From the NCBI GenBank assembly GCA_963457665.1, contig OY735205.1:27624691-27688690 (forward strand): a stretch of 64,000 nucleotides of DNA, in the 5' to 3' direction. This document shows, piece after piece, positions 32,130-44,289 of this stretch (within the stretch, counting starts at the first letter, position 1; each line of letters begins with the position of its first letter). This stretch comes from Thysanoteuthis rhombus (Eukaryota > Mollusca > Cephalopoda > Oegopsida > Thysanoteuthidae). A program made the translations under genes and the position numbers. A model generated the notes under the pieces. That model did not search any database, had not been told where the DNA came from, and saw only the letters and a list, made by a program, of their open reading frames with translations.

Positions 32130-32825
32130 CTTTTCTCAGAAGAACAATATGCTTCCTTGAAAGTTGATAGTTAGATACTGTATTAGATTAAACACTAACA
32201 AACATTGCCTGCAGTCTCCAAAGAAATTTGCCTAACTTGAAAATAACAATTAGCGGAATGCTGCCATTTATGTAATTTTCTGTGATAAAAAACAAACAAA
32301 ATAAGACAATACTTCTACATTACCTGTATACCACACGTTGTGTTCTTCTTTTTTGCCAATTTCCACATCCATTCAGCTCTTATGCGTTAACTCCTCTGGG
32401 TGCTATTTGCTTCTATCAAACAACAGGAATGCTTCTTAATGCTATTAAGGAGTACATCAGTGAAGAATCCAACAATCTATTCAGATTGTTGGATTGGGTT
32501 GCCGCAGAGTTGAATGCATCAGGTTTTCATCACTTCACATTTAACCATCGATATAATTTTTTTTGAGTCAGAAAAGGAGTTTGCACACAAAAAGTGGAAC
32601 AGATGCGGAAATCAGTGAAACGGAAGAACCAGTACAATGGATGGCCTACAGATAACGGAGAAGAACCCAAAAGATATCTAAGGCATGCCAATGTTGTCAT
32701 GTGAATGAAAATGAAACTGCTGGAAAAACAAAATATAAAGGAAGTCTGATGTATATCAACCAAATTTTGGTTCCTCGACATTCCTGGTTTTGTTTCAGCC
32801 GAGTCAATGTTCATTTGTCTTTAGT
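32130..32825. other. Spacer with a duplicated coding-like block
   Basis: 'CTTCTTAATGCTATTAAGGA' at 32,431 recurs as 'CTTCTCAGTGCTATTAAAGA' at 33,320, on the other side of repeat Q copy A. The frame at 32,282-32,566 covers the first block and shows no known domain. Confidence 0.4.
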
Positions 32826-32829
32826 TTTG

Positions 32830-33165
32830 AGAAGAATCTCCAAAATTCGAAGAGCTTTTTCAGCAATTGAACTCCTCTCTGTTTGAGTTGTTAATGCAAC
32901 ATCTAAGCTGATCCACTCTACAGCCTTCTTCAGGCATACTGTTTGAATGTTATGGAGGTGAACAGAATTTTTTTCTCCACTAGTTGCATTGCCTATAACG
33001 TAGGATAATGTAAATTTCTGCCTGCCATCATCATATTTGAATAGTACACCAGAAGAAGATTGTACAATGGATTGGCGAAAATGTTGTCTTAACACCACCA
33101 ACCACACGGAATTCAATTGTTCTAAAAACTCTTTGAATTTTTTTCATTTGGTTAAACTTTTCTTG
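32830..33165 (-). repeat. Dispersed repeat Q, copy A
   Basis: Matches 48,675-48,950 and 51,770-52,040 in the same orientation. Minus-strand landmarks are 'TTAAGACAACATTTT', 'GGAGAAAAAAATTCTGTT', 'TGAAGAAGGCTGTAGAGTGG' and 'AGGAGTTCAATTG'. Copy A has a 101-codon minus-strand open frame (32,811-33,116, including 'KKAVEWISLD'), but the other copies do not keep it open, so coding origin is unproven. Confidence 0.6.
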
Positions 33166-33830
33166 ATCTTTTTTTTTTTTTTTTTTTTTTTTTCTTGTAC
33201 TTTTTTTGTTACCTGGATGCCACTCATATCCAATGCAGAGAGACTAGAGATTACTTCTTGATTTGGGTAGTGACAGGTAAGGGCTACGGTTATAAGGGTT
33301 TAGCCTTACCCTAACCAAACACTTCTCAGTGCTATTAAAGAGTATGTCTCAGAAAGATTAACTATTTAACTATTCTTTCATATTTATTGTCAATCCTCTA
33401 TATATTTCTAACAAATATGAGTGACATATAGATAATGAAGAAGCATTTTTTTTTGTGATAGATTTGTTCTGTGTCTGTTTGTTTTCTTATTCTTTTTAGT
33501 GCATTAAATGTCATATATTCATACGGGATTTTTATCCATTTTAGAGATTTCTTTTTTTTCTTTTTTTTAAAGATTGATAATTTTCAAAATATGGTTACTA
33601 ACAAAGTTTACTTTTTACGAATGGAGGTATTCGAGATTTTGCAATTTTACTTGCAGAATATTTTTGGAAAAGATCAATTCTTTACAAAAATAATTGACTT
33701 TGTATCAACAATAGCAAAATGTTTTAAAATGGTTTTTGTCTTAGACATTTCTGATATCTATGCTGGTTTGTCTTATAGTGATCTGTAGTATACGTAGACA
33801 GTTTCAAAAATTTACATAAATGATTTTCAA
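33166..33830. other. Unannotated stretch
   Basis: Poly-T tract 33,169-33,194; the 105-codon frame at 33,471-33,788 is Phe-rich from T-rich DNA. Confidence 0.45.
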
Positions 33831-33836
33831 AGTTAA

Positions 33837-34256
33837 ATCCTTTAAGAGCTTGAATCCTAAATTTATAAAAGGGTAGCCAAAAATGTTCCAGTTTTTATCA
33901 AAGTAGGTTGAAAAAAATATCCTTTTATTAAATCAAAGATTTTCCATATCATGAAGTATGAAAATCATGATGGGATACATTTGTCCCATTAGATATTCAT
34001 TCGGGTGCAAATGAAAAACATGGAATTTGGAGATCCCTTTGCCTGTATACGTATCCTGTAAAGTTTTGTAATGCAAACTAATTTCCAAGTGGGTTTCGTA
34101 CTATGATGACGTCATTGTCCGTACTTGTAAAAGCTAACATAATCTCATACCTTATTTTTCAAGGCACATACGAACTGGTAAACTTCAAACAAGATGTAGA
34201 GGACATTTATATCATAGATGCCATGGAATATATAAGTCCCAGTAGTTTTAAAAGGG
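33837..34256 (+). mobile_element. piggyBac-like MITE, copy 2
   Basis: Flanked by TTAA at 33,833-33,836 and 34,257-34,260. The left end ATCCTTTAAGAGC and the complement of the right end CCCTTTTAAAAC are short inverted repeats. The whole 420 bp aligns with 24,204-24,642. The 62-codon frame at 34,103-34,291 is incidental. Confidence 0.65.
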
Positions 34257-34449
34257 TTAAGCAATATTATGCTTGGTTATTGTATCATTGATGACTAGTT
34301 AAGCAAGTGAAGAATAAAAATCAAAACACATTTTTGGAGTTTTTTTTGTTTTTGTTTTTTTTCAGGAAATACTAAATCTTATAAAATAAAATATTGGCAA
34401 TGACTAAGGACTTTTCATGCCTGACTGGAATAAAAAAAATCATGACTGA

Positions 34450-34790
34450 TTGGTCACTCAATAGAAACTGTCATATGACCCATGGTTTTTTGGCTGCTTG
34501 TTGTATTGAGGGTGATCAATGAATAAGTTACTTCTCTTGCCTTTTGATGACTAGAAAAGGTCTGAATTTCCCAAAAATATTTGTAAATGCTGCTGGACAC
34601 AAACTAAGGGATCAATTCAGCATAGATTTACAGTGCAAACTGTTTTTTTTTCTTTTAAGACATAATTAAGAATAAATGTTGAATTTAATTTTCTTACTCC
34701 ATTGGTGTGATCTATGTATAGCCAGGCTGCCAGACCAACTTGAAAACTGAAGAAACCTATGTTGACAGATCTAGTTGACAGTTTCTAATT
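34450..34790 (+). repeat. Repeat R, copy 2
   Basis: 'TGGTCACTCAATAGAAACTG', 'GACACAAACTAAGGGATCAA', 'CAGCATAGATTTACAGTGCA', 'CCAGACCAACTTGAAAACTG' and 'AGAAACCTATGTTGACAG' appear in order. A middle G/C-rich segment of the longer copies is missing. Confidence 0.75.
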
Positions 34791-34794
34791 AGCT

Positions 34795-35485
34795 TGAGTC
34801 TTGTGTTTTTTGTTTTTAGCAAACATTAGGATTATATAAAGACTAATTAAAAATCAAAGGTGTTACCTTAACAATTTTCTCTAACTGTGAATGTATAATA
34901 TTCTTATTTTGTCTATCAAATGCTCTGTACAAATGCTGTGAGTGTTTGTTTTTCCAAGTATACAGAGTGAATGTCTTCAGAAAATAATGCTTTCTCAATA
35001 TTTCATTCTCAGTTTATTATAATTATGATTGTTCTTTTAAGGCAATATCTGTATTTTCTGCAATCACTCTTGGGAAGCAGTATAAGGTGTGATCCAACAA
35101 ATAACCAAGGCCAATCCTCAACATGATATCATCAAAAAATAAGAAAAAGAAGCTACCCACTAGTAGTCAATCAAGCTATTATATAATTAAATTAAGAAAA
35201 CATAATTTGATGGAGTTGACGGAAACTAATGACAAATTATTGCTCTATTTAATGAGCCATATTTGTCCATAATGGTGTTGCTTACTAGAAAATATATTTT
35301 TGGTATATTTTTCTTTTGCAAAATTACTCAGAGTTTGTTCAGAATTTTTTATAATATTCTGTTCAATTTATTCCCTTACAAAATATATCTGAATTTTGCC
35401 AAATGACAATCAGTTCATTATAAAAATGAAAAATAAACTTTCCATATTTGATGGCATGAAAGAACCCATTCATCTTGGGAAAAAA
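34795..35485. other. Unannotated AT-rich stretch
   Basis: Nothing recognised. Confidence 0.45.
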
Positions 35486-35489
35486 AAAA

Positions 35490-35755
35490 AAGGATACAAC
35501 CGATGCATCCTCCCGATAGTCACCTATGGAGCTGAAAAATGGAACTTAACCGAGTGACAGACCCACAGACAGACAAGCATCCAATATGCATATGAAAGAA
35601 TCATGCTCAACCTCACATGGGGAGATCGTAAGATAACACAATACATCCAGGAGAAGATTGGAGTTTGAGACATCAGAGAATCCACTAAAAAATTAAAATG
35701 GCAATGGGCTGGTCATATTGTAAGAATAGCAGACAACTGATGACTCAATATAAGA
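35490..35755 (+). mobile_element. RTE-type LINE, 3' region fragment
   Basis: Frames give 'RCILPIVTYGAEKWNLTE', then 'ERIMLNLTWGDRKITQYI' and 'KLKWQWAGHIVRIADN'. These are the same conserved blocks as in the 42.8-kb copy. Truncated at both ends; it stops before the TGATGAT tail, at the foldback element beginning near 35,763. Confidence 0.7.
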
Positions 35756-35762
35756 ACAACCC

Positions 35763-35931
35763 TTATATTCTACAATCATTAAGTTAGCAGTATGGATCTG
35801 AAAATAGAGTAGTCTCAAATGAGAATTGAACTCAAATTCTATATTTTGGGGGTTGTACTTTACCAATCAGGCCATGGTGACTATTTCTTTATTTTTCAAT
35901 GTATGCAGTTTGCTTAAAGGTCATAGAATGT
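35763..35931 (-). mobile_element. tRNA-like core with inverted arms (third type, weaker)
   Basis: The minus strand at about 35,815-35,882 has A-box-like 'CATGGCCTGATTGGTAAAG' and B-box-like 'GAGTTCAATTCTC'. Flanking arms 35,763-35,813 and 35,881-35,931 are inverted relatives. The left arm has 'TATTCTACAATCATTAAG' and 'CTGAAAATAGAG'; the complement of the right arm has 'CATTCTATGACCTTTAAG' and 'TTGAAAAATAAAG'. Arm identity is roughly 65-70 percent by eye. Confidence 0.5.
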
Positions 35932-36239
35932 AAAAACATTGGTAAAAGAAATAAAACTGAAATGATTGGAAAATTAGACAAAAATTAGAAAAAAGTATTT
36001 TTTATTAATCGCTTTTTAAGAGTTCCACTGTTCAAATTTCAAGATATACTTCATCATGAATTGCTACTTTTATTATATTTTTGTGATTGCTGTCTTTATT
36101 TTTATTTTCAACCATGGATACTTATAATAATAACCATTGAAATGTTACTTATCTCTGTTTTCCGGATATGCAGTGGCCAGTCAGTGCCTGAGGAATTTCA
36201 AAGTTGCTGAAAGAGTGAGTGAGCATTACTAGAAACATG

Positions 36240-36440
36240 AGGAATATTTCAACCAATTCACTTCCACAAGGGATACAACTCATCTTAGCAAGTCATGTGC
36301 TATGGACAAGATAACTTGTCTTGCAATAGAGCGTTATTCTTTAGAGAAATAGCGAAACCCAACAAAAAAGTATAGATTATGTTTACAAATTGCAAAACAG
36401 CATGAGATTAGATAAAAATCTACTGAATGTAAGGTGGCCT
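36240..36440 (-). repeat. Dispersed repeat Y, copy 2
   Basis: Inverted partner of 29,918-30,115, 6.3 kb away. Confidence 0.6.
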
Positions 36441-36444
36441 TATG

Positions 36445-38955
36445 AGTAAATCCCTTTCATAAGGTATTTCAAATTCATTTAGATAATTAAGATTTGCTGG
36501 AAACCTGCTTGTTCCTATGAAAGGCATAAATTTGGCCTTATATCATTAACAAGTTCCCGTACTTTTATTTTCTAGCAAATGTACACAGAACGTTTTACTA
36601 GCTGATTATCATCAGCAAAAGTATAGCTTATGAAGTAAATAAACACACTATACCAAAAAGTCTGTCATTATCACTACTCCAAATATCTTGTAAATGATGG
36701 CCTTTTTTAATCTTCTGTATTTTAGAATTATAAGCATCATTTTATACCGTCTAAAATAATATATTTGCCTCTAGATTTATGAAACTCTTTGAATATATGA
36801 TTTAAAACTGATCCCATTGAAATATCTTGAACATAGAACCATTTTCTTGGAGTAAAATGTAATTCTTATGGAGAAAAATTGTCTCAGCCACTTTGATATT
36901 ATAAGATATTTAAACACATTTATCTATATATTGTATTAATTAGATATTCTGTCATACATATTTGTTGATTTGAAATAAAACAGCATTTAAACATGCTATG
37001 AAAACTTCCTATTTCCATTAAGTTTTTACTAGAAAAACAAAGCATAAAAAATGTAGTTGGCAGCAAAAAGGTTAAATTAAGTCCAATTTTGCCAAGTCAA
37101 ATTATACTATTGAGCTGAAGTTGCCATGTCTAGTGGATTATAGAATCTTCATGTCTATGATATAAACAATCTTTTTCTTATTATTTCATTTTTGATGACT
37201 TTCTATAAGATTTTCAACAATATGTTAAGTGTTGTTTGAATTTTCAATAGGTTTGAACCAAATTTTCAAGTGTGTTTTCTTTTCGGTACATAATTCTTTG
37301 AATTTGATCCTTTAACGACAGAATTTATAGCAGATATATAAGGGTGGATGGAAAACATCAGTGGCCTAACACATAGCTGAATTTTGATCTGAAATTTACA
37401 CTGTATCATGTTCAATCTATGTGATAAATCTTCACAACTAAATCAAGTACATTGACAAAGATGGAGATTGTGGTGAAAAATGAATACTTGTTGAGTAAAA
37501 TGCCTTTCCCATCATTTAGCTGTAGACTTATTGAGGTGCCTACATAGATTCCAAGAGCTTCGGCTAGGAAAAAATATCTGGATCAAAACCATTTTCTCGG
37601 TATCTTTTCTAATCTAAGCTCATTATTTATAAGTGATAATCATCTTTTCCAATTGACCCCTCACTACCAACCATCAACTAAAAATGTTTAACCTTAATCT
37701 GATAAAGATTCCTTAGTTCTCCACCTTTTCAGGTTCAAATACTTATCCTCTGGCAACCAATTTCCAAATTAAATTCCAGAAGTGTTCTCCTGATTTTAAC
37801 CATTCAGGATCATTGTTCCAAAGCACAAGTGAACTTTTTGACAGCTGCTCTCCAATGCCTCCAAGACAAGTGGTCCTTACTTGAGCTGAACCTAAAATTT
37901 TACACATTCATGTCAGATTTTCCCCACAGTTAATTCTGCCATTGGTCCTTTCTCTCTCCAAACTTTGCCCTCTTGACTCTGGCATTCTCCGTGGCTTTGC
38001 TGTCTCTCTAGACCTCTCCATCAATTCTCTTCTGTTGGGAAGACTTCACCAGCCACTCAACAACCAACTCCAAGCCCAAATGCAAAGATTCCTCCCAGGC
38101 TCTAACAAAAGATGGGACTGATGAGGCAGCCTCTGCAAATGAATGTCTCTATTTTGAGAAGATCTAGAGTTCATAATCACTTCTATAACTCTTCATACTT
38201 GACATAAAAAAAACAAACAATGAAATAGGTAATAAAAGGTTAGTGCTGTTGGTCTTGATATAAAATTCTTGTCAGAATCATAAATGGCTTTATCCTTTTA
38301 ATCTAATCATCCTTGCAAATATACATTTTAAGCAACTAGTGAAATGAAATATAATCTGAGGTTGCTTATAAAACCACTATAAAAATCACTTTCAAACCTC
38401 CATCATGTCGATTAAATATAATTAGATCTTATGCAACTTTGTCATCCTTTGTATAAATATCATTAATTTGTAAGATCATTCCAGAAAAAGTCTGCATATA
38501 TTTTCACCCAGAAAGAAGTTTTTTATTAATGTACTTTTCATTTTCTTGGTCTAGAATCCCATATTCAAGGCTTTTGTTCAATGAAACCCAGACACATATT
38601 GAGGAGGCTGAAAATACTATTTGCTATCTAAAAGTGATTTTAAAATGGAAAAAAAGACGCCTTTAACTCTCTTACGTATTTCAAAAGCCAACATATAGAG
38701 GAAGTCTGTTTACTATAATTATGGATAATGTAATCAAATACTTAAAATTATCAGAATCAGTCAATCCTACACTTCTTTTAAATCAAAATCTGTCAGTTTC
38801 ACGTTTCATTTAAAGAGATCACCATATGTAGCTTCCTCTCTATATCATTTGCTAAATGTTATCAGCTGGTCATTGATATCGAAAAGACCCTGTCCCAAAG
38901 TGATCAATTAGCGCTTCTTTTGAAATGGAAATTTATTTTTTATTCCTCCTCAATA
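36445..38955. other. Long spacer without recognised genes
   Basis: AT-rich until 37,640. A GC-richer segment at 37,640-38,140 has C/T-rich sequence and partly open frames, but I cannot match it to a family. No repeats shared in the window. Confidence 0.45.
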
Positions 38956-38959
38956 TAAA

Positions 38960-39185
38960 GAGGATGGTGTCAGGCAATTGATGGCAGAGAGAATGAACTC
39001 TATAAGCAGAATTGAAACTCCAGCCAGGACAGTGTGTGTTCACTCTGCAACAATGCCCTTTTGAAAGGCATGAAACTATTTCTCCCCACAGCTATGGGTA
39101 AAATAGTTCAAGGTTAAGTAATAATTTGATATGGGTAGCCCTGACAGGTACAGCTTAATCCATGGCCAGTGAAAGGGCACAGAGA
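38960..39185 (+). mobile_element. SINE family A copy
   Basis: 'AGAATGAACTCTATAAGC', B-box-like 'GAATTGAAACTCCAGCC' and body 'CAATGCCCTTTTGAAAGGCA' in order, then a tail related to the 49.6-kb copy ('CAGCTATGG'). Confidence 0.6.
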
Positions 39186-39189
39186 AAAA

Positions 39190-40500
39190 GTAGAAAAACG
39201 TAAAAGAAAAGTATACTATAATGTACTTGGATTAATTTTTTTTATAAAAATTTTGAAAAATTCAGATTTTGTCTGTCCAGGCAACATTTTAGTAAAACAT
39301 GTTTATTGCATTTTATAAAATGTAAGTTTTGAAGATAAATATTTATTTACCTGAAGAAATTATCACCATTGATGCTCAATTTAGAATTCCTGCCCGTATT
39401 AAACATTGACAAATTTCAAAAGCATAAGGATTTTTTTCTTCATCAAATTCAACATTGATAAATAGAAATACTTAAATATTGGAAAACTGTTACAATTCAG
39501 CAATGACAAATTTAAAAGGCACTGATAATAAGAATAAATTATCTAAAATAAAAGTAATGAAATAGATATTATGCATCATATAAAACAAATCTCATATTTG
39601 AAAAATATCCTTTCTATTTATACTCAAACCAAAAATTAATTTCCATTTTTTTTTTTCCAAATTTTCTATCTTTATGGAGTTTTCAATGAAGAGTTCCAGT
39701 TTTTCACAAGAAATCCCATTGATTCCTGTTTCAATTATCTACAATAATTGCAGGCTTTTCAGAATGAAAACAAAGTTTTTCTACCATCTTTTAGGTCGAA
39801 TTCCATGAACCGCTAATGGCATTCAATAAGCAATATATGTTGTTCTTTCTTTCAATTTAAATGTATAACTTTACTTTTGATATTGAGTAATGGAGATTCT
39901 GTACCATGAGAGCTACTAAAAGTGTAAAAAAAATCCCCAAAGAACTGTTCGCACTTTTTCTTTTATCCACCCCATCCGCACCCACCAAAGAAAACATTTA
40001 TATCATATTTCATAGGATTTTGTAGTTCCAATCGAACCCTTCCAATTTCTCTTCTCTCCGATGGGTTGAATAAGTTGGCGACACCTAATACAAGATCAAT
40101 AATTTCTAACGATCGCTTAATACTTTTGCCCATTTTTAACAGCATTTATGGATTAATTCATTCTGCTTTTTCTTTTTTTTTCTTTCCCTCTCCTTTCTGT
40201 GATTTCATCCAATCATTACTCCTGAACTTTCTGTTGCCTTATCACAATTTGTATAACAAAGAACATGGCAAATGGCATCTGGAATTTTTTTTTTTTTCTC
40301 TTTTCTTTTCATTTCCTTCCTCCGCTCGATGAAAATTTGGCTAAAAGCTGTCAGATACTAAAAAGGGTATAGAATGACTGGCTCACTAAAATGTTCGAAA
40401 ATTCTGTCTTCCTAATTGTTTCTCTTCAATTTTAAAAGTCTTACTCAGTAACTCTTCTACCATAGCTCCACACACACACATACATATGGCATACAGTTCT
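39190..40500. other. AT-rich spacer
   Basis: A 60-codon minus-strand frame (39,963-40,145, with 'SLEIIDLVLGVANLF') overlaps a plus-strand frame. Neither is recognised. Confidence 0.4.
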
Positions 40501-40504
40501 TCAC

Positions 40505-40655
40505 TTTTAATCGTCATCATATTGACATCTGCCATTGGACATAGGCCTTCCCCAAGAATTGCCTGACCTCTCTATCATGGGCATCGCAGAGAAAATAATT
40601 TCTGAATCTATCTAGCTCGTCGCACCATTTTATTTTCTGTCGGTGACAATTTTGG
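40505..40655 (-). mobile_element. RTE-type LINE, extreme 3' end
   Basis: The minus strand encodes 'WCDELDRFRNY' and 'DREVRQFLGKAYVQWQM', ending in 'TGATGACGATTAAAAG', the family 3' tail. Only about 150 bp remain. Confidence 0.75.
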
Positions 40656-40822
40656 ATATGACTACCCTATGTGAGCAGTACCCATTGCCAGCCAGTATGC
40701 TGGCTCAAAAAAGAACTACTTTAAAGGAGACAATGAAAATTCTATGTTAAGTTGACTTTTTCTGGGTGAAGTTCCTTAATCTTCCAAGAAGCTCCTTGTC
40801 TGCATCTGCATATATATTTTTT

Positions 40823-40855
40823 ATACATACACACACATATATATATATATATGTA
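40823..40855. repeat. (CA)n-(TA)n microsatellite
   Basis: Short AC run followed by TA run. Confidence 0.9.
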
Positions 40856-40859
40856 CCAT

Positions 40860-42770
40860 AATGGAGAGAACAATTTGCTGGAAAGACATGGCATAGATTA
40901 GTGCAATCATGTTCCTCTTGGAAAATGAAGAAGGCCTTTGTCCAGCAGAGCTGCTGCTGATGATGATATAAATATTTCCTTTTTTTCTTACACATTTCTG
41001 ATTTTGACCTGTGAACCTCTGTTTAACTGAAGACTGAATTTGGCCATTTTTGTTTAATAATAACTTAATGTCGAATTCCCATTGCCTCCGTTGAAGTAGT
41101 TCTCTTGTGAGCCAGTTCTCTGATTTGCAATAGGCACTGCTCACATAAGGTCGTTGCCAAAGTCCATACTACAGTCAGTTTGCATGCAATGTAAAAATAT
41201 CTTACATTTTCATTTCTATCATTCAGTAAATGTGAAGTTAAAAAAAAGTCAGTTTATCAGGTAATTGTAGATTTTAATTTATCTTTACAAAAACATTTTG
41301 AGCATTTTCCTTTATTTTACTCAGTATTGTCGTCTTTTTTTAAAATATTCTTTGCTCATATAATTCCAAATTAGAATTATCATAGTTTGATTATTGCATC
41401 TGGTTTAGTTGGCCTATTTTCCCTATCTTTGTTGCTCATATTTCACAATGTTTAGTCTGTGTATCCTGCGACCTTCTTCGTGTGTCTACTGTGTTTTGGA
41501 ATGTCAAATTACATACATGTCACATATATTTTTGCATTTCTGTGTTTGTGGAATTGTCTCCCACTGACCTCTGTACTGGCTTTGGGACCTCCCTTTCTAC
41601 ATGCTTGCTTCTCTCGGGTCACACCCATGGAATCCTATAACCTACTCCTACCTGATCAATGTTTCCCACAAGCTATTCATATCGATATTCGATCTGCTAA
41701 TCAAATTATCTAGGTGAAGTATTTGGGCAGATTCTTTTTAGCCATCTTATTTGCCATGGTACACAGAGGAAAATTGTCTGACTGAACTGCAAATAACGAT
41801 TAAAACACTCCATCTTACAAAATTCAAGCAAGAACTATCTTAGTTTTGTTTGAAGTTTCTCTTAGTAACCCTGGGCGAGGCCTTTCAGACAATTTTTGCA
41901 TCAGAGGGTTAGTAAGAAGGGAGTTATTTATACCACAAAATGATAGTAAAGAATAGTAAAAAAGAAGTTGTTTAAATGTTAAAATAGCTTATTGATAAAA
42001 TTGTGAAGACAGAAACACTAAAACGTGAATTGTTTGGAATGAAGATTAAAAAGCCTAGGGTGCTTGATCACTCTTCATTTAAAAATGTTGAGATTGTACT
42101 CATCAAGAAAACATACTGCATGTACTCATGTAAAAGTCAGCCCTCTTTTCTTTTTTCCTATAAAATTGTATTTGTCTATGTATCTAATGTAAAAGTTGAC
42201 CCTAGTTCTTCTCAGGCAACAGATCAACATTTGTAAATCAAGGTATTACCCTGAACATAAATGTTATGATGAAGAAAATTTTTCCATGCTATTATGCTCT
42301 AATGTGCACGTCAGAATATACATCCTACTAAATACTTCACAGATAAATTATAAATAAAGCCATGTCACTATTATGAATACCGGTGGTTACATTCAATATC
42401 AATCTGTATTTTCTACATGAATCATTGTTCCTGAATCTAGTGGTGATGTGTATTTCTTAGGAAATGTTTCATTTGTACTTTGTCTGCTTGCCAGTCATGT
42501 TAACAGTCACCAGTTCAAATGCAGCTAGACTGAAATTCATCAAGTTTATTTTATTACTGGGTCAGTATATCACACCATCATTTCTTATATAAGCATCGCC
42601 ATTATGTATTTACTGGTAGATCACTATAATTACCATATCTCTGAATGGGTACTTAGAGTAGCTTAGAATCCCAATAACATGTCTGCCTCTCATTTGCTGA
42701 TGTAAACACAGCTACGGATAGCAACACTGCTAGGCTGAAATGCATTAACGATACATTATTACAGTCAGTT
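40860..42770. other. Spacer without recognised genes
   Basis: Open frames at 40,747-41,144 (minus) and 41,459-41,713 and 42,003-42,236 (plus) have no recognisable domains. 42,126-42,205 contains a diverged internal duplication ('GTAAAAGTCAGCCCT' and 'GTAAAAGTTGACCCT'). Confidence 0.4.
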
Positions 42771-42774
42771 TCAT

Positions 42775-43436
42775 ATAGTCAAAATGTTTTTATTAAAATA
42801 CTACTGATAACTGTAAAAATCGGGGATGCAAAACTGGGAAAAGTAGACCACTATATCTACATAGGACAACAAATCTATGTGAAACCCACAAAAGAAGAAA
42901 TCAAGCAAAGAATCACCCTAGGATGGCAAGCCATTGGCAGAGCAAACTAAACCTTCAAAAAAAAGATAATCTAATAATCCTAAAAAGAAGAGTATAAGAC
43001 CAATGCATCTTCTCAATAGTCAATTATGGAGCTGAAACATGGAACCTAGCCAAAAGACAGACCCGCACACTGAGGAGCATGCAACGCACACATGAGGAAA
43101 TCATGCTCAACCTCACACGGAGAGATCATAAGACAACACAGTATATTAGGAAGAAAATGGGAGTCCGAGACATCATAGAAACTATGAAAAAACTTAATTG
43201 GCAATGGGCTGGTCATGTTGCAAGAATGGCAGATAACTGATGGACATCACAACTCACAACATGGATCCCCAGAGATCACATGCAAAACCACGGCTAACAG
43301 AACACAAGATGGAGGTATAAACTAGACAAATTTAGAAAATAATAGCTCCGTGATGCCCATGTCAGGGAAATGTGGTGGATCCTCATGGAGGTCTATGTTC
43401 AACGACGGACATTACACGACTGATGATGATTATGTA
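42775..43436 (+). mobile_element. RTE-type LINE, longest 3' fragment
   Basis: This 660-bp copy reads through the region after the reverse transcriptase: 'GDAKLGK', 'HYIYIGQQIYVKPTKEEIKQ', 'RITLGWQAIGRA', 'VYDQCIFSIVNYGAETWNLA', 'RTLRSMQRTHEEIMLNLTRR', 'MGVRDIIETMKKLNWQWAGH' and 'VARMADN'. It then gives a Lys/Arg-rich segment, 'DAHVREMWWILMEVYVQRRT' and a terminal 'CTGATGATGATT' tail. It has a few stops and frame changes and is 5'-truncated, as expected from target-primed reverse transcription. The TGATGAT tail is shared by the other copies at 7.3, 23.3, 40.5 and 45.5 kb. Confidence 0.85.
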
Positions 43437-43439
43437 TTT

Positions 43440-44195
43440 TTTCACTTTGTCTTGTTTCATGGCATAGGAGAATTCTGATTCCTCCCTACCTTTGTGTAAG
43501 ACTCAATCGGAAATGCAGCTGCTGGTGGTTTCTCTTGGCTACAGTGATCACTTAGACTGTATAACAGTCAAATGCCTGATTAATTTTTATTAGAAAAAAT
43601 ATCAATAGAATTTGAAATATTAATTTAAGGATTAAAAAATAGACAAAAGCGAGAGGGGAAATGGACGACTTTGGCATAGAAAATTTTAAAAATTCATAAG
43701 AGCTACACAGCCTTATTTATGAGTTTTGTTAATGGGGAGTATATTTTGATACGAACGAACATTGATATTATTACTGTAATTTATTGTTCTTGTTTTTTAT
43801 TTATTTAGAGACTATTTGAGCTTTTGCTGATTGATTCAGTATTTTGAATGGTAGTGTAAGTATATATGGTAGTTTATTTTGATTGATAAAAATACTAGCA
43901 CCCAGAGATTTCCTTTTCTCTTTTCAACACCTTGTTTGAAAAGAAAAACTGACTGAAATATTTGTTTCTACTTGTCTTCATAGAAAAACTGTAAAGTAAA
44001 TTGTCATTTTGAACAATTAGTTCCCAAATAAGAGCGCATAATTCATGTCATCCATTCTTCACTGTCACAAAAGTTGAAATATTGGCAAAGTGCATCAATC
44101 TATCACTCTGTCCATCTTGGGATTTACAGCCGAAGAGTCATTATTTCAATGAAATGAAATTCCAAAATAACCACCACAAAAATTATTGCCTGACT
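43440..44195. other. Unannotated AT-rich stretch
   Basis: Nothing recognised. Confidence 0.45.
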
Positions 44196-44199
44196 ATTA

Positions 44200-44285
44200 T
44201 TCTATCCAGTCTAATGAACTAGCATCATACCCATCAAAAATAACAGGATTATTTTCAAATGGGCAAATTATGCAAATATACATCT
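44200..44285 (+). repeat. Dispersed repeat Z, copy 1
   Basis: 'CATCAAAAATAACAGGATTA' and 'AAATTATGCAAATAT' match 45,428-45,515 in the same orientation. Confidence 0.6.
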
Positions 44286-44289
44286 TAGT

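Noticed and set aside
39963-40145. Possible host exon ('SLEIIDLVLGVANLF')
   Set aside because: Composition is plausible but I found no family match, and an overlapping opposite frame is equally open.
41530-41720. LINE C-terminus suggested by 'LWNCLPLTSV'
   Set aside because: Only a five-residue resemblance to the WN.LP block, with no supporting flanking motif.
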